7,289 nucleotides of DNA. Source: an uncultured Gammaproteobacteria bacterium (GTDB lineage Bacteria > Pseudomonadota > Gammaproteobacteria > Pseudomonadales > Azotimanducaceae_A). This document shows, one piece after another, positions 1 through 6,368 of this stretch. Below the pieces are notes generated by a model that was not told the origin of the DNA, did no database searches, and saw only the letters and a program-made list of their open reading frames with translations. A program made the position numbers and the translations under genes. Numbering within the stretch: position 1 is the stretch's first letter; each line of letters begins with the position of its first letter. Location of the stretch: NCBI GenBank assembly GCA_913041025.1, contig CAJWGQ010000147.1:1-7289 (forward strand), read 5' to 3'.

Positions 1-405
1 TTGCGAAAAGAGATAGTTGAGGCGATTTCGGAGGCTAGAGCGCATGGTGATCTGAAAGAGAATGCAGAATATCACGCGGCGAGGGAGCAACAATCCTTTA
101 ATGAAGGACGCATTCTTGAAATAGAAGGCAAACTAGCTGATGCGCAAATTGTTGATGTCTCAAAGTTTTCTCCAAGTGACAAGGTCATCTTTGGATGCAC
201 TATTCATTTGTGGGATGTCGAAGAAGAAAGGGAGATTTTTTATAAGATCGTCGGGGAAGACGAGGCTGATTTGAAAGACAACAAGATTTCGGTAATGTCA
301 CCAATTGCACGGGGACTAATTGGAAAGTCTCTAGACGATACTGTGATCGTGTCCACTCCGTCCGGTGACAATGAATACGAAATTGTTAAGGTCGAATACA
401 AGTGA
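1..405 (+). CDS. greA: Transcription elongation factor GreA (5'-truncated by window edge)
   Basis: GreA enters the secondary channel of backtracked RNA polymerase and stimulates cleavage of the extruded transcript 3' end. The 134 visible residues cover the end of the N-terminal coiled coil and the whole C-terminal globular domain. The block [17 protein letters not shown] (about residues 15-31 of this fragment) is the coiled-coil tip; its D17 and E20 correspond to the catalytic-tip acidic residues D41 and E44 of E. coli GreA. The C-terminal part contains [20 protein letters not shown] and RGLIGK, then ends in KVEYK, as GreA normally does. By that alignment about 24 N-terminal residues lie upstream of the window, so the leading TTG is an internal codon and not the start. 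The gene converges on yhbY with 21 bp between the stop codons, and no intrinsic terminator is visible between them. In related genomes carAB usually precedes greA. Identification is secure. Confidence 0.97.
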   Translation: MRKEIVEAISEARAHGDLKENAEYHAAREQQSFNEGRILEIEGKLADAQIVDVSKFSPSDKVIFGCTIHLWDVEEEREIFYKIVGEDEADLKDNKISVMSPIARGLIGKSLDDTVIVSTPSGDNEYEIVKVEYK

Positions 406-426
406 TACGTAAAGAACTACAAGTAT

Positions 427-750
427 TTAGAAAGAGTATCGCAAAAGATTCGATAATTTGGGATTTGGCTCTGGGTTAGGTTTATATAGCACCACGCACT
501 TACCAATTGTGTGGATAAGGCTTGCCTCGACAGAATTAGAGATTTTTATCGCCACATCCCGTCTCGTTTTTTTCTCGGGAATATCAATTTTAACTTTTAT
601 CAGCTCGTGATCTCTTATTGCTCTTACAACTTCGTTGGATGCGCCTTCAGTTATCTCTAAATCAGTTAGTGTGACAATGGGTCGCAAGTGATGGGCTATT
701 TTGCGGAATTGCTTTCTTTGCTTGCTGCTTATTACATCGTTAATCTTCAT
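427..750 (-). CDS. yhbY: YhbY-like CRM-domain ribosome assembly RNA-binding protein
   Basis: YhbY is a small stand-alone CRM-domain protein that associates with pre-50S ribosomal particles. Recognisable pieces are SSKQRKQFRKIAHHLRPIV (residues 8-26), ITEG (33-36), HELIKVKI (48-55) and IGKCVVLYK (82-90), the last being the typical C-terminal CRM strand. The start is placed at ATG 750 (MKINDV, 107 aa), because family members begin only a few residues before the SxKQ helix; an upstream in-frame ATG at 780 would add ten residues. Neither start has a good Shine-Dalgarno. One oddity: the loop that reads GSNG in E. coli (the family GxxG) reads TDLE here (residues 29-32). The C-terminal tail after VVLYK is about 17 residues and Pro/Asn-rich at first. 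It lies between greA and rlmE on the opposite strand, as usual in Gammaproteobacteria. Family assignment is firm; start choice is moderate. Confidence 0.9.
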   Translation of the reverse strand: MKINDVISSKQRKQFRKIAHHLRPIVTLTDLEITEGASNEVVRAIRDHELIKVKIDIPEKKTRRDVAIKISNSVEASLIHTIGKCVVLYKPNPEPNPKLSNLLRYSF

Positions 751-778
751 AACTTGGAATAATACATTGATTTGAAAC

Positions 779-1417
779 ATGGCTAAACGATCAAGATCTA
801 GCCAACATTGGCTAGAAAGACAAGAAAGGGACCATTATTCAAAGAAGGCGCGGGCACAAGGGCATCCATCTAGAGCGCTTTATAAGTTAGAACAATTAGA
901 TGAACGATTTAGACTGCTTTCCGAAGTAAGGTATGTTTTGGAGTTGGGAGGGGCTCCTGGAGGATGGACTCAATATGTAGAGCAAAAGATCCCCAAGAGT
1001 GGAAAGTTGATTACGGTGGATCCCCTGGATGTAAAAACCGGAGAAAATTCAATTCATATATGTGGCTTTGTTGGTTCAGATCGTGTGGATCGTCAGATTG
1101 ACGAAATTCTAAACGGCAGAAGAATTGACATTGTTTTATCTGATATGGCCCCCAATATGTCAGGGATTAAAGAGTATGATCAAGCTGAAAGTATGAAACT
1201 TAATTTTCTAACAATAGATATGGTGAAAAGGCATTTAAAGAATAACGGGACGTCGGTATTGAAAACTTTCCAAAGTCCTGAAATCACTAATTTAGTCGAA
1301 GAAATGAAGAATTCTTTTAGCAGTGTGCGTATAGTTAAACCAGCGGCTTCTAGAAAGGAGTCAAGCGAAGTTTATGTTGTCGCTCAAGGATTTCGATCCA
1401 TGGGTTCCCCAAGCTGA
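779..1417 (+). CDS. rlmE: 23S rRNA (uridine(2552)-2'-O)-methyltransferase RlmE (FtsJ/RrmJ)
   Basis: RlmE uses S-adenosylmethionine to methylate the 2'-OH of U2552 in the 23S rRNA A-loop, a late step in 50S maturation. At 212 aa it matches the usual length of about 209. The Rossmann-type methyltransferase core shows SAM motif I ELGGAPGGW (residues 55-63) and motif IV SDMAPNMSG (121-129). The catalytic tetrad can be assigned by alignment to E. coli K38-D124-K164-E199 as K36, D122, K162 and E197, all present. Motif I has E and G where E. coli has D and A (DLGAAPGG). ATG 779 gives the expected basic, Ser-rich N-terminus, but no convincing Shine-Dalgarno precedes it. The start sits 28 bp from the divergent yhbY start, so its promoter must overlap yhbY. 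It is followed by ftsH after 44 bp, the classic rlmE-ftsH pair, heat-inducible in E. coli; no clear sigma-32 promoter is visible here. Confidence 0.96.
   Translation: MAKRSRSSQHWLERQERDHYSKKARAQGHPSRALYKLEQLDERFRLLSEVRYVLELGGAPGGWTQYVEQKIPKSGKLITVDPLDVKTGENSIHICGFVGSDRVDRQIDEILNGRRIDIVLSDMAPNMSGIKEYDQAESMKLNFLTIDMVKRHLKNNGTSVLKTFQSPEITNLVEEMKNSFSSVRIVKPAASRKESSEVYVVAQGFRSMGSPS
797..816. repeat. Perfect 9-bp inverted repeat inside rlmE, upstream of yhbY
   Basis: The arms TCTAGCCAA (797-805) and TTGGCTAGA (808-816) are exact reverse complements separated by CA. The repeat begins 18 nt into rlmE (codons 7-13) and lies 46 bp upstream of the yhbY start codon. It could fold in rlmE mRNA as an 8-bp hairpin with an ACAT tetraloop close to the initiation region, or act as a dyad operator for a protein controlling the divergent pair. 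The sequence is direct observation; either function is inference. Confidence 0.6.
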
Positions 1418-1449
1418 TGGACTTTAGTCAATAATACAAGTCATTTTTT

Positions 1450-1464
1450 GAGGTTAAGATTTTG
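1450..1464 (+). promoter_or_regulatory. Shine-Dalgarno and TTG start of ftsH
   Basis: GAGG at 1450-1453 lies 8 nt before TTG 1462-1464. It supports the non-ATG start, which yields [11 protein letters not shown] and lines up with the E. coli FtsH N-terminus (MAKNLILWLV). No in-frame ATG precedes the first transmembrane segment. Confidence 0.8.
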
Positions 1465-3363
1465 TCAGATATAGGAAAAAATTTGTTGCTCTGGTTGGTG
1501 ATTGCTGCCGTATTGTTAACAGTGTTTAACAATTTTAATCTAAGCGCGAAAGCTCAAGTGGTGCCTTACTCGGATTTTGTTAAAGCAGTGAACCAGAATC
1601 AAATCAACGAAGTTCAAATTCAAGGCGATAAAATCAAGGCGGTAAATAAAGCTGGCGAAGAGATCAGTGTAACGTGGCTTCAGAATGATCAGAAGCTGAT
1701 GGATGACCTTTTGAATAACAATGTCCGGACTATTGTGTTGGAAGAAGAAAAGCAAAGCTTCTGGATGCAATTGCTTGTCGCGAGCTTTCCAATACTAATA
1801 ATCATTGCTGTTTTCATGTTGTTTATGCGTCAAATGCAGGGCGGAAGCGGTGGCCGAGGGAATCCGATGAGTTTTGGAAGATCGAAAGCAAAACTCTTGT
1901 CGGAAGATCAGATAAAGACGACATTTGCAGATGTAGCCGGCGTAGATGAGGCGAAGGAGGAAGTTCAAGAGCTTGTGGAATTTCTTAGAGATCCTGGGAA
2001 ATTTCAGCGGTTGGGAGGTCACATTCCTCGGGGTGTCTTGATGGTTGGTCAGCCTGGGACGGGTAAAACTTTGCTGGCTAAAGCGATCGCCGGAGAAGCA
2101 AAGGTACCTTTTTTCTCAATTTCAGGGTCAGATTTTGTTGAAATGTTTGTAGGCGTGGGCGCATCGAGGGTGCGAGACATGTTCGAGCAGGCAAAGAAGC
2201 AAGCGCCATGTATTATTTTTATTGATGAAATAGATGCCGTGGGAAGACATAGAGGTGCAGGTCTCGGAGGTGGGCATGATGAGCGAGAACAGACATTAAA
2301 CCAGTTACTTGTCGAGATGGACGGTTTTGAAAAAAACGATGGTGTGATCGTGATTGCTGCGACTAACCGGCCAGATGTGCTTGATCCTGCTCTCTTGAGG
2401 CCTGGTAGATTTGATCGACAGGTGGTCGTGGGCTTGCCTGATATTAGAGGCAGAGAGCAGATATTGAAAGTACACATGAGGAACGTCCCTCTATCGGAGG
2501 ATGTCGATCCAAGTATTATTGCAAGAGGCACTCCAGGCTTTTCAGGGGCAGATATAGAGAACCTGGTGAACGAAGCTGCTCTCTTCGCTGCGAGGGGTAA
2601 CAAGCGCTTAGTAAGGATGGAGGAGTTTGATAAGGCAAAAGATAAGATCATGATGGGCGCTGAGCGAAAATCTATGGTTATGTCGGAGAAAGAAAAGCGC
2701 AATACCGCTTACCATGAATCTGGACATGCGATAATCGGGCGTCTGATGCCTGATCATGATCCGGTATACAAGGTCACGATTATCCCTAGAGGAAGAGCGC
2801 TTGGAGTCACGATGTTTTTGCCTGAGGAGGACCGTTATAGTATTTCTGGGCAGAATATTAGATCGCAGATTTGTAGTCTTTTTGGAGGACGAATTGCCGA
2901 AGAAATGACTTTGGGGATAAATAACGTCACCACAGGAGCATCTAATGACATCCAAAGAGCCACACAGCTGGCGAGGAATTACGTAACCAAGTGGGGTTTA
3001 TCAGAGAAGATGGGTCCGTTGATGTACGATGAGGATGATGGAGAAGTTTTTCTGGGTATGTCAGCAGGTTCGAACCCTAAGCCTCATTCTCCTGATACCG
3101 CTCGAGAAATAGACCAAGAGATTAGGATTTTGATTGATGAATGCTATGCAGAGTCCAGAAAACTATTGAAAGAAAACGAAGAGAAGCTACATGTCATGGC
3201 CGACGCACTTATCGAGTTCGAAACTCTCTCATCAGAACAAATAGACGATATCATGGCTGGGGCGAAGCCTCGTATTAATCGAGACTCAGGAGGAGAATCG
3301 AATTCTTCAGATGACTCCTCTACTGGTGAGAGCCCGATTGGGGGACCAGCGGAAGAGACCTAA
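1462..3363 (+). CDS. ftsH: ATP-dependent zinc metalloprotease FtsH
   Basis: FtsH is a hexameric inner-membrane AAA+ protease that extracts and degrades membrane and short-lived cytosolic proteins; in E. coli these include sigma-32 and LpxC. The 633 residues show transmembrane segment 1 (about 7-23), a periplasmic domain (about 24-100), transmembrane segment 2 (about 102-122), an AAA+ module and an M41 peptidase. Visible motifs are Walker A GQPGTGKT (196-203), pore loop FVG (229-231), Walker B IIFIDE (251-256), and a second region of homology ending RPGRFDR with candidate arginine fingers R316 and R319. The zinc site is HESGH (418-422), with D496 in TGASND as third ligand. Walker A has Q in place of the usual second-position P (GPPGTGKT), which should be tolerated because the lysine and threonine remain. 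The C-terminal 30 residues are Ser/Gly/Asp-rich and probably disordered. The TTG start is supported by a good Shine-Dalgarno. It follows rlmE by 44 bp and precedes glmM by 54 bp. Confidence 0.98.
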   Translation: MSDIGKNLLLWLVIAAVLLTVFNNFNLSAKAQVVPYSDFVKAVNQNQINEVQIQGDKIKAVNKAGEEISVTWLQNDQKLMDDLLNNNVRTIVLEEEKQSFWMQLLVASFPILIIIAVFMLFMRQMQGGSGGRGNPMSFGRSKAKLLSEDQIKTTFADVAGVDEAKEEVQELVEFLRDPGKFQRLGGHIPRGVLMVGQPGTGKTLLAKAIAGEAKVPFFSISGSDFVEMFVGVGASRVRDMFEQAKKQAPCIIFIDEIDAVGRHRGAGLGGGHDEREQTLNQLLVEMDGFEKNDGVIVIAATNRPDVLDPALLRPGRFDRQVVVGLPDIRGREQILKVHMRNVPLSEDVDPSIIARGTPGFSGADIENLVNEAALFAARGNKRLVRMEEFDKAKDKIMMGAERKSMVMSEKEKRNTAYHESGHAIIGRLMPDHDPVYKVTIIPRGRALGVTMFLPEEDRYSISGQNIRSQICSLFGGRIAEEMTLGINNVTTGASNDIQRATQLARNYVTKWGLSEKMGPLMYDEDDGEVFLGMSAGSNPKPHSPDTAREIDQEIRILIDECYAESRKLLKENEEKLHVMADALIEFETLSSEQIDDIMAGAKPRINRDSGGESNSSDDSSTGESPIGGPAEET

Positions 3364-3417
3364 GCAGCCAGAGATTGACTTTTTAGCAGGGGTTGATTAA
3401 ACCTTTTAAGAGCTGAC

Positions 3418-4773
3418 ATGAAATCGAACACAAAGGCAAATTACTTTGGCACCGATGGGATCCGTGGACGCGTAGGCAGCGCTGTGATGAATCCACAGTT
3501 TATGATGAACCTCGGTTTTTCATTGGCGAAGGTGTTCGGCGATAAGCAAAAGAACTTGAGGGTGGTGGTCGGGAAAGACACCAGAGTTTCTGGTTACATG
3601 CTTGAGTCAGCACTAGAAAGCGGGCTTCTTTCCTCGGGGGCTGACGTCGTATCCTTGGGCGTCGCACCCACACCGTGCATAGCTCAGATGGTTAGAAATT
3701 CAGACTCCGACTTGGGCGTGGTGATTTCGGCGTCTCACAATCCTTACACTGATAACGGAATAAAGGTATTTGATGGAGATGGCCACAAGCTATCTTCGAA
3801 GATACAAAACTCCATAGAGGATGAGCTCCAAAAAGATGAACCAAATTATGTCTATAGCGATCTGGGGAAGGTATTACGTCCGGCGCAACCCACTTCTGAA
3901 TACGAAGCCTATTGTGAGAGTTTTATTAAAGAACCTCGAAAGCTTGCTAAATTATCTATAGTCCTCGATTGCGCAAATGGAGCGACTTACAAAGTTGCCC
4001 CGCGTGTTTTTGAAAAGCTTGGCCTATCCCCCTTATGCTTGGGAGTTGACCCTGATGGTACGAATATCAATGAGAGTTGTGGTTCTACAGACACAGCGGT
4101 ATTACAAAAGACGGTAATCGAAAAGAAAGCAGATTTAGGTATTGCCTTTGATGGAGATGGTGATCGTTTGATCATGGTTGATGAATTGGGCGAGATCGTT
4201 GATGGAGATGAGATTGTTTACGCCTTAGCTTCCAGAAAGAAAGACTTAGGTACGTTAATAGGCGGAGTTGTTGGAACACATATGACGAATCTAGGACTCG
4301 AGCTAGCTCTTGCGGACATCAATGTTCCTTTTGAGAGAGCGGACGTTGGTGATCGTTACGTTATGGAAACTTTGCGAGAAAAACAATGGTTCCTAGGAGG
4401 AGAAACTTCTGGGCATATCATCAACTTACATGCGTGTCATACTGGTGACGCGATAATCAGTGCATTGCAAATGCTAGATATTCTGGGGTCCGCGCAAATA
4501 AGCCTCAGTGAGCTTGTGAAACCTGTGGAAAAACTTCCCCAAGTACTAATCAATGTTTCAACAGAGAATCCAAAAGTAGTCATGAATAGCAAAAAGCTAG
4601 TGAAAAGAGTTGATAGATTTCGGAGCGAGTTAGGAGAGGGAGGTCGAATACTAATTAGGCCCTCGGGTACGGAGCCACTTCTTAGAGTAATGGTTGAAGG
4701 GCGAGATCGGGAGCAATCGAGTGCTATTGCTGAAGAGTTAAGCAATATTGCGAAGTCAGAAGGACTAGTTTAA
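3418..4773 (+). CDS. glmM: Phosphoglucosamine mutase GlmM
   Basis: GlmM interconverts glucosamine-6-phosphate and glucosamine-1-phosphate, the cytoplasmic step that feeds UDP-GlcNAc for peptidoglycan and lipopolysaccharide. It belongs to the alpha-D-phosphohexomutase family, and 451 aa is close to the usual 445. Visible sites are the N-terminal YFGTDGIRG (9-17), the phosphoserine loop SASHNP (104-109) with S106 as the phosphorylated residue (E. coli S102), the magnesium loop DGDGDR (245-250), the sugar-binding loop GGETSGH (327-333) and the phosphate-binding RPSGTEP (414-420). In the sugar loop T330 stands where E. coli-type enzymes usually have Q or N. The short AAGAG at 3408-3412, 5 nt before ATG 3418, is a weak ribosome site. 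The gene directly follows ftsH, whereas many Gammaproteobacteria have folP between them; there is no room for folP here. All catalytic motifs are intact, so it should be functional. Confidence 0.97.
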   Translation: MKSNTKANYFGTDGIRGRVGSAVMNPQFMMNLGFSLAKVFGDKQKNLRVVVGKDTRVSGYMLESALESGLLSSGADVVSLGVAPTPCIAQMVRNSDSDLGVVISASHNPYTDNGIKVFDGDGHKLSSKIQNSIEDELQKDEPNYVYSDLGKVLRPAQPTSEYEAYCESFIKEPRKLAKLSIVLDCANGATYKVAPRVFEKLGLSPLCLGVDPDGTNINESCGSTDTAVLQKTVIEKKADLGIAFDGDGDRLIMVDELGEIVDGDEIVYALASRKKDLGTLIGGVVGTHMTNLGLELALADINVPFERADVGDRYVMETLREKQWFLGGETSGHIINLHACHTGDAIISALQMLDILGSAQISLSELVKPVEKLPQVLINVSTENPKVVMNSKKLVKRVDRFRSELGEGGRILIRPSGTEPLLRVMVEGRDREQSSAIAEELSNIAKSEGLV

Positions 4774-4828
4774 GAGCAAGAGTTGTTAGTTTTGTTGTTA
4801 ATTTATTATTTGTTTTTTTTGATGAGAC
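4774..4828 (+). other. T-rich, nearly C-free glmM-tpiA spacer
   Basis: Between 4778 and 4827 the plus strand contains no C and is dominated by T, ending in a run of eight T (4813-4820). No hairpin precedes the T run, so it is not an intrinsic terminator. The only Shine-Dalgarno-like element is GATGAG (4821-4826), very close to ATG 4829. A U-rich leader could recruit ribosomal protein S1. A weak promoter-like pair TTGTTA (4783-4788) and TATTAT (4804-4809) has only a 15-bp spacer. Confidence 0.4.
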
Positions 4829-5569
4829 ATGTCTAAGCCTTTAATTGTAGCTAACTGGAAGATGAATGGTTCACTTGAAGGGCTCAAAGAGTTCTTTGAA
4901 GATCTAGAACTGCGTGATCGTGCGGATGTAGTAGTATTGCCACCCGCGGTCTATGTTCGAGATTGTATAAGCGCTATCGGAAACCGAGCACTTGATGTTG
5001 GCGTTCAAAACGTTTGGACAGAGGATTCTGGAGCATATACAGGTGAAATTTCTGCGAAGATGGTCAGAGATATCGGAGCAGATTGGGTGTTAATTGGGCA
5101 TTCAGAAAGACGACAACTGCAAAAAGAGAGTGATGAGCTAGTTAAGCAGAAGCTCGATTGTTCGTTAAAGGCTGGTATAAATGCCATCGTATGTGTGGGT
5201 GAAACTTTAGAGGAAAGGCTATCTGGCCAGGCCGAATCAGTAGTTTCTGACCAACTAAGGAAAGCGATAACGATTGATTTATCGGAAAGTCAGAAGGAAA
5301 TGGTGATCGCTTATGAGCCAATATGGGCGATAGGAAGTGGTAAGAGTGCGACGCTTGAAGAAGCGCAAGAAATGCATGTGTTCATTCGAAACGTGTTGTT
5401 AGAGATCTTAGGAAGATTGGGCGCTAATGTTAGGATCCTTTATGGGGGAAGTGTGACTGCAGAAAATTCCGTCGAATTGATCAAGCAGAATCATGTGAAT
5501 GGATTGTTAGTTGGGGGCGCTTCGCTGACAGCCCAGAGTTTTTCTTCAATCCTTAATGCATTGGACTGA
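4829..5569 (+). CDS. tpiA: Triose-phosphate isomerase TpiA
   Basis: TpiA interconverts dihydroxyacetone phosphate and glyceraldehyde-3-phosphate in glycolysis and gluconeogenesis, as a cytoplasmic (beta/alpha)8 barrel dimer. At 246 aa it is within the usual 245-255. The active site can be read directly: N9 and K11 in VANWKMNG, H91 in IGHSERR, and catalytic E163 in AYEPIWAIG. The flexible loop 6 ends GSGKSAT (169-175), with S where the common form is GTG. Phosphate-binding glycines lie in YGGSV (205-209) and VGGAS (228-232). ATG 4829 gives the canonical start MSKPLIVANWKMN; its ribosome site is weak and the upstream spacer is T-rich. Placement between glmM and secG is common in Pseudomonas-like Gammaproteobacteria but not in E. 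coli, where tpiA is elsewhere. It probably shares a transcript with glmM and secG. Confidence 0.97.
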   Translation: MSKPLIVANWKMNGSLEGLKEFFEDLELRDRADVVVLPPAVYVRDCISAIGNRALDVGVQNVWTEDSGAYTGEISAKMVRDIGADWVLIGHSERRQLQKESDELVKQKLDCSLKAGINAIVCVGETLEERLSGQAESVVSDQLRKAITIDLSESQKEMVIAYEPIWAIGSGKSATLEEAQEMHVFIRNVLLEILGRLGANVRILYGGSVTAENSVELIKQNHVNGLLVGGASLTAQSFSSILNALD

Positions 5570-5605
5570 TCTTTAAACTATCATTCCGTCAATGAGAAGG
5601 ATGCT

Positions 5606-5992
5606 ATGACTACGCTTGAGACCATTTTACTTACTTTGCTATCGATTGATGCTATAGCGTTGACGGTCTTAGTCCTGTTGCAGCAAGGTAAGGGCGCGGA
5701 TGTGGGGGCAGCTTTTGGTAGCGGGTCATCTAATACAATATTTGGAGCCTCTGGCAGTGCTCCGTTCTTAACCAAATTGACTACATGGTTAGCTATAGCG
5801 TTTTTCGCGATAACCTTCGGTATTGCTTATTTAGCCAAAGAAAGAGTAGCAAGCATAGATACTGAGGGTATTCCACGAATTAACATTGAACGGGGCAGCA
5901 ACGAAGTAACCGATCCAACTATATCGAATGATAATTCTGGCACTGGTCAAGTTGAGATGGAATCTAACGATGATTCTATCCCTGAACTATAA
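5606..5992 (+). CDS. secG: Protein translocase subunit SecG
   Basis: SecG is the small auxiliary subunit of the SecYEG inner-membrane channel and improves SecA-driven preprotein export. The 128 residues contain two membrane segments (about 5-25 and 59-77) joined by the hallmark loop LLQQGKGADVGAAFGSGSS (24-42) followed by the TIFGASGS block (44-51). A hydrophilic tail of about 50 residues follows (79-128); it is acidic and Asn/Ser-rich, and somewhat longer than the E. coli tail (110 aa in total). Such tails vary widely in the family. ATG 5606 is preceded by AGAAGG (5595-5600) at a 5-nt spacing, a good ribosome site; ATG 5601 is out of frame and stops after two codons. It lies 36 bp after tpiA and 17 bp before tRNA-Leu, the standard secG-tRNA-Leu junction. 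Confidence 0.96.
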   Translation: MTTLETILLTLLSIDAIALTVLVLLQQGKGADVGAAFGSGSSNTIFGASGSAPFLTKLTTWLAIAFFAITFGIAYLAKERVASIDTEGIPRINIERGSNEVTDPTISNDNSGTGQVEMESNDDSIPEL

Positions 5993-6009
5993 AATCATCA
6001 GATTCTTTT

Positions 6010-6096
6010 GCCGAAGTGGTGAAATTGGTAGACACGCTACCTTGAGGGGGTAGTGGACTTATGTCCGTGCGAGTTCGAGTCTCGCCTTCGGCACCA
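6010..6096 (+). tRNA. leuU: tRNA-Leu (anticodon GAG)
   Basis: The 87-nt gene folds as a class II tRNA with an encoded CCA. The acceptor stem GCCGAAG (6010-6016) pairs perfectly with CTTCGGC (6086-6092), followed by A73 and CCA (6094-6096). The anticodon stem CTACC/GGTAG (6037-6041/6049-6053) encloses TTGAGGG, giving anticodon GAG at 6044-6046, which reads CUC and CUU leucine codons. The long variable arm is GGAC-TTAT-GTCC (6055-6066), and the T arm is GCGAG-TTCGAGT-CTCGC (6069-6085). It starts 17 nt after the secG stop with no separate promoter visible, so it is probably cut from the secG transcript. E. coli leuU occupies the same place and has the same anticodon. Confidence 0.97.
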
Positions 6097-6127
6097 ATAG
6101 TTTTAGCCTAATAAGGCATTCATTGCC

Positions 6128-6156
6128 TTGCAGGACATTGTTTGCAACCCTATAAT
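6128..6156 (+). promoter_or_regulatory. Sigma-70-type promoter for the tRNA-fMet-rimP-nusA unit
   Basis: A perfect -10 TATAAT (6151-6156) is preceded at exactly 17 bp by TTGCAG (6128-6133), a partial -35 match. Transcription should begin near 6162-6164, 7-9 nt before the tRNA. The discriminator CTGCGG (6157-6162) is G+C-rich, as in stable-RNA promoters under stringent ppGpp control; that regulation is inferred. The -35 is weak (TTG plus poor last three bases), so activator or UP-element help is possible. Confidence 0.75.
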
Positions 6157-6170
6157 CTGCGGTTGACGGT

Positions 6171-6247
<77 letters not shown>

Positions 6248-6262
6248 ATTTAGCACTATGCT

Positions 6263-6300
6263 TCTTTAGGGCAATGGTAAAAGACAGAGGGTTCATACCA
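6263..6300 (+). other. Candidate H-type pseudoknot in the rimP-nusA leader
   Basis: Stem 1 pairs TCTTT (6263-6267) with AAAGA (6280-6284). The loop of that hairpin contains TGGTA (6275-6279), which is exactly complementary to TACCA (6296-6300), forming stem 2. The stems abut with no intervening base, leaving loops of 7 nt (6268-6274) and 11 nt (6285-6295), a plausible H-type geometry. Both stems are only 5 bp and A/U-rich, so this may be chance. It resembles no riboswitch class I can name. Confidence 0.3.
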
Positions 6301-6368
6301 AAGCCTAATATTTGAGCAAATTGCTGAAGTGGTTGGTTGAACGGTTTTAATGTTTATTTATTGAAATT

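Noticed and set aside
1..3. TTG at the first base as a start codon for greA
   Set aside because: Alignment to E. coli GreA shows about 24 N-terminal residues of the coiled coil are missing, so this is an internal leucine codon at the window edge.
437..455. TATCG/CGATA inverted repeat near the greA-yhbY convergence as a bidirectional terminator
   Set aside because: 5 bp, AT-rich, 9-nt loop, inside yhbY coding sequence and without a T run on either strand.
771..809. Heat-shock (sigma-32) promoter for rlmE-ftsH from TTTGAAA at 771
   Set aside because: No CCCCAT-like -10 occurs at an acceptable spacing, and the site would lie at and inside the rlmE start.
1420..1449. GACTT/AAGTC hairpin followed by six T between rlmE and ftsH as a terminator
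   Set aside because: Only 5 bp with a 13-nt loop and immediately before the ftsH ribosome site; too weak to call.
2049..2702. Long minus-strand open frame (217 codons) opposite ftsH
   Set aside because: It lies entirely antisense to the conserved AAA+ domain, has low-complexity Ser/Pro-rich translation and no recognisable domain; a coding shadow.
6113..6129. AAGGCA-TTCAT-TGCCTT hairpin after tRNA-Leu as a terminator
   Set aside because: The 6-bp stem is real but no T run follows, and it overlaps the proposed -35 element. An alternative GCCT/AGGC pairing (6106-6117) excludes it. I do not call a terminator.
6128..6147. TTGCA/TGCAA inverted repeat in the tRNA-fMet promoter spacer as an operator
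   Set aside because: Only 5-bp arms with a 10-bp gap; likely chance overlap with the -35 region.
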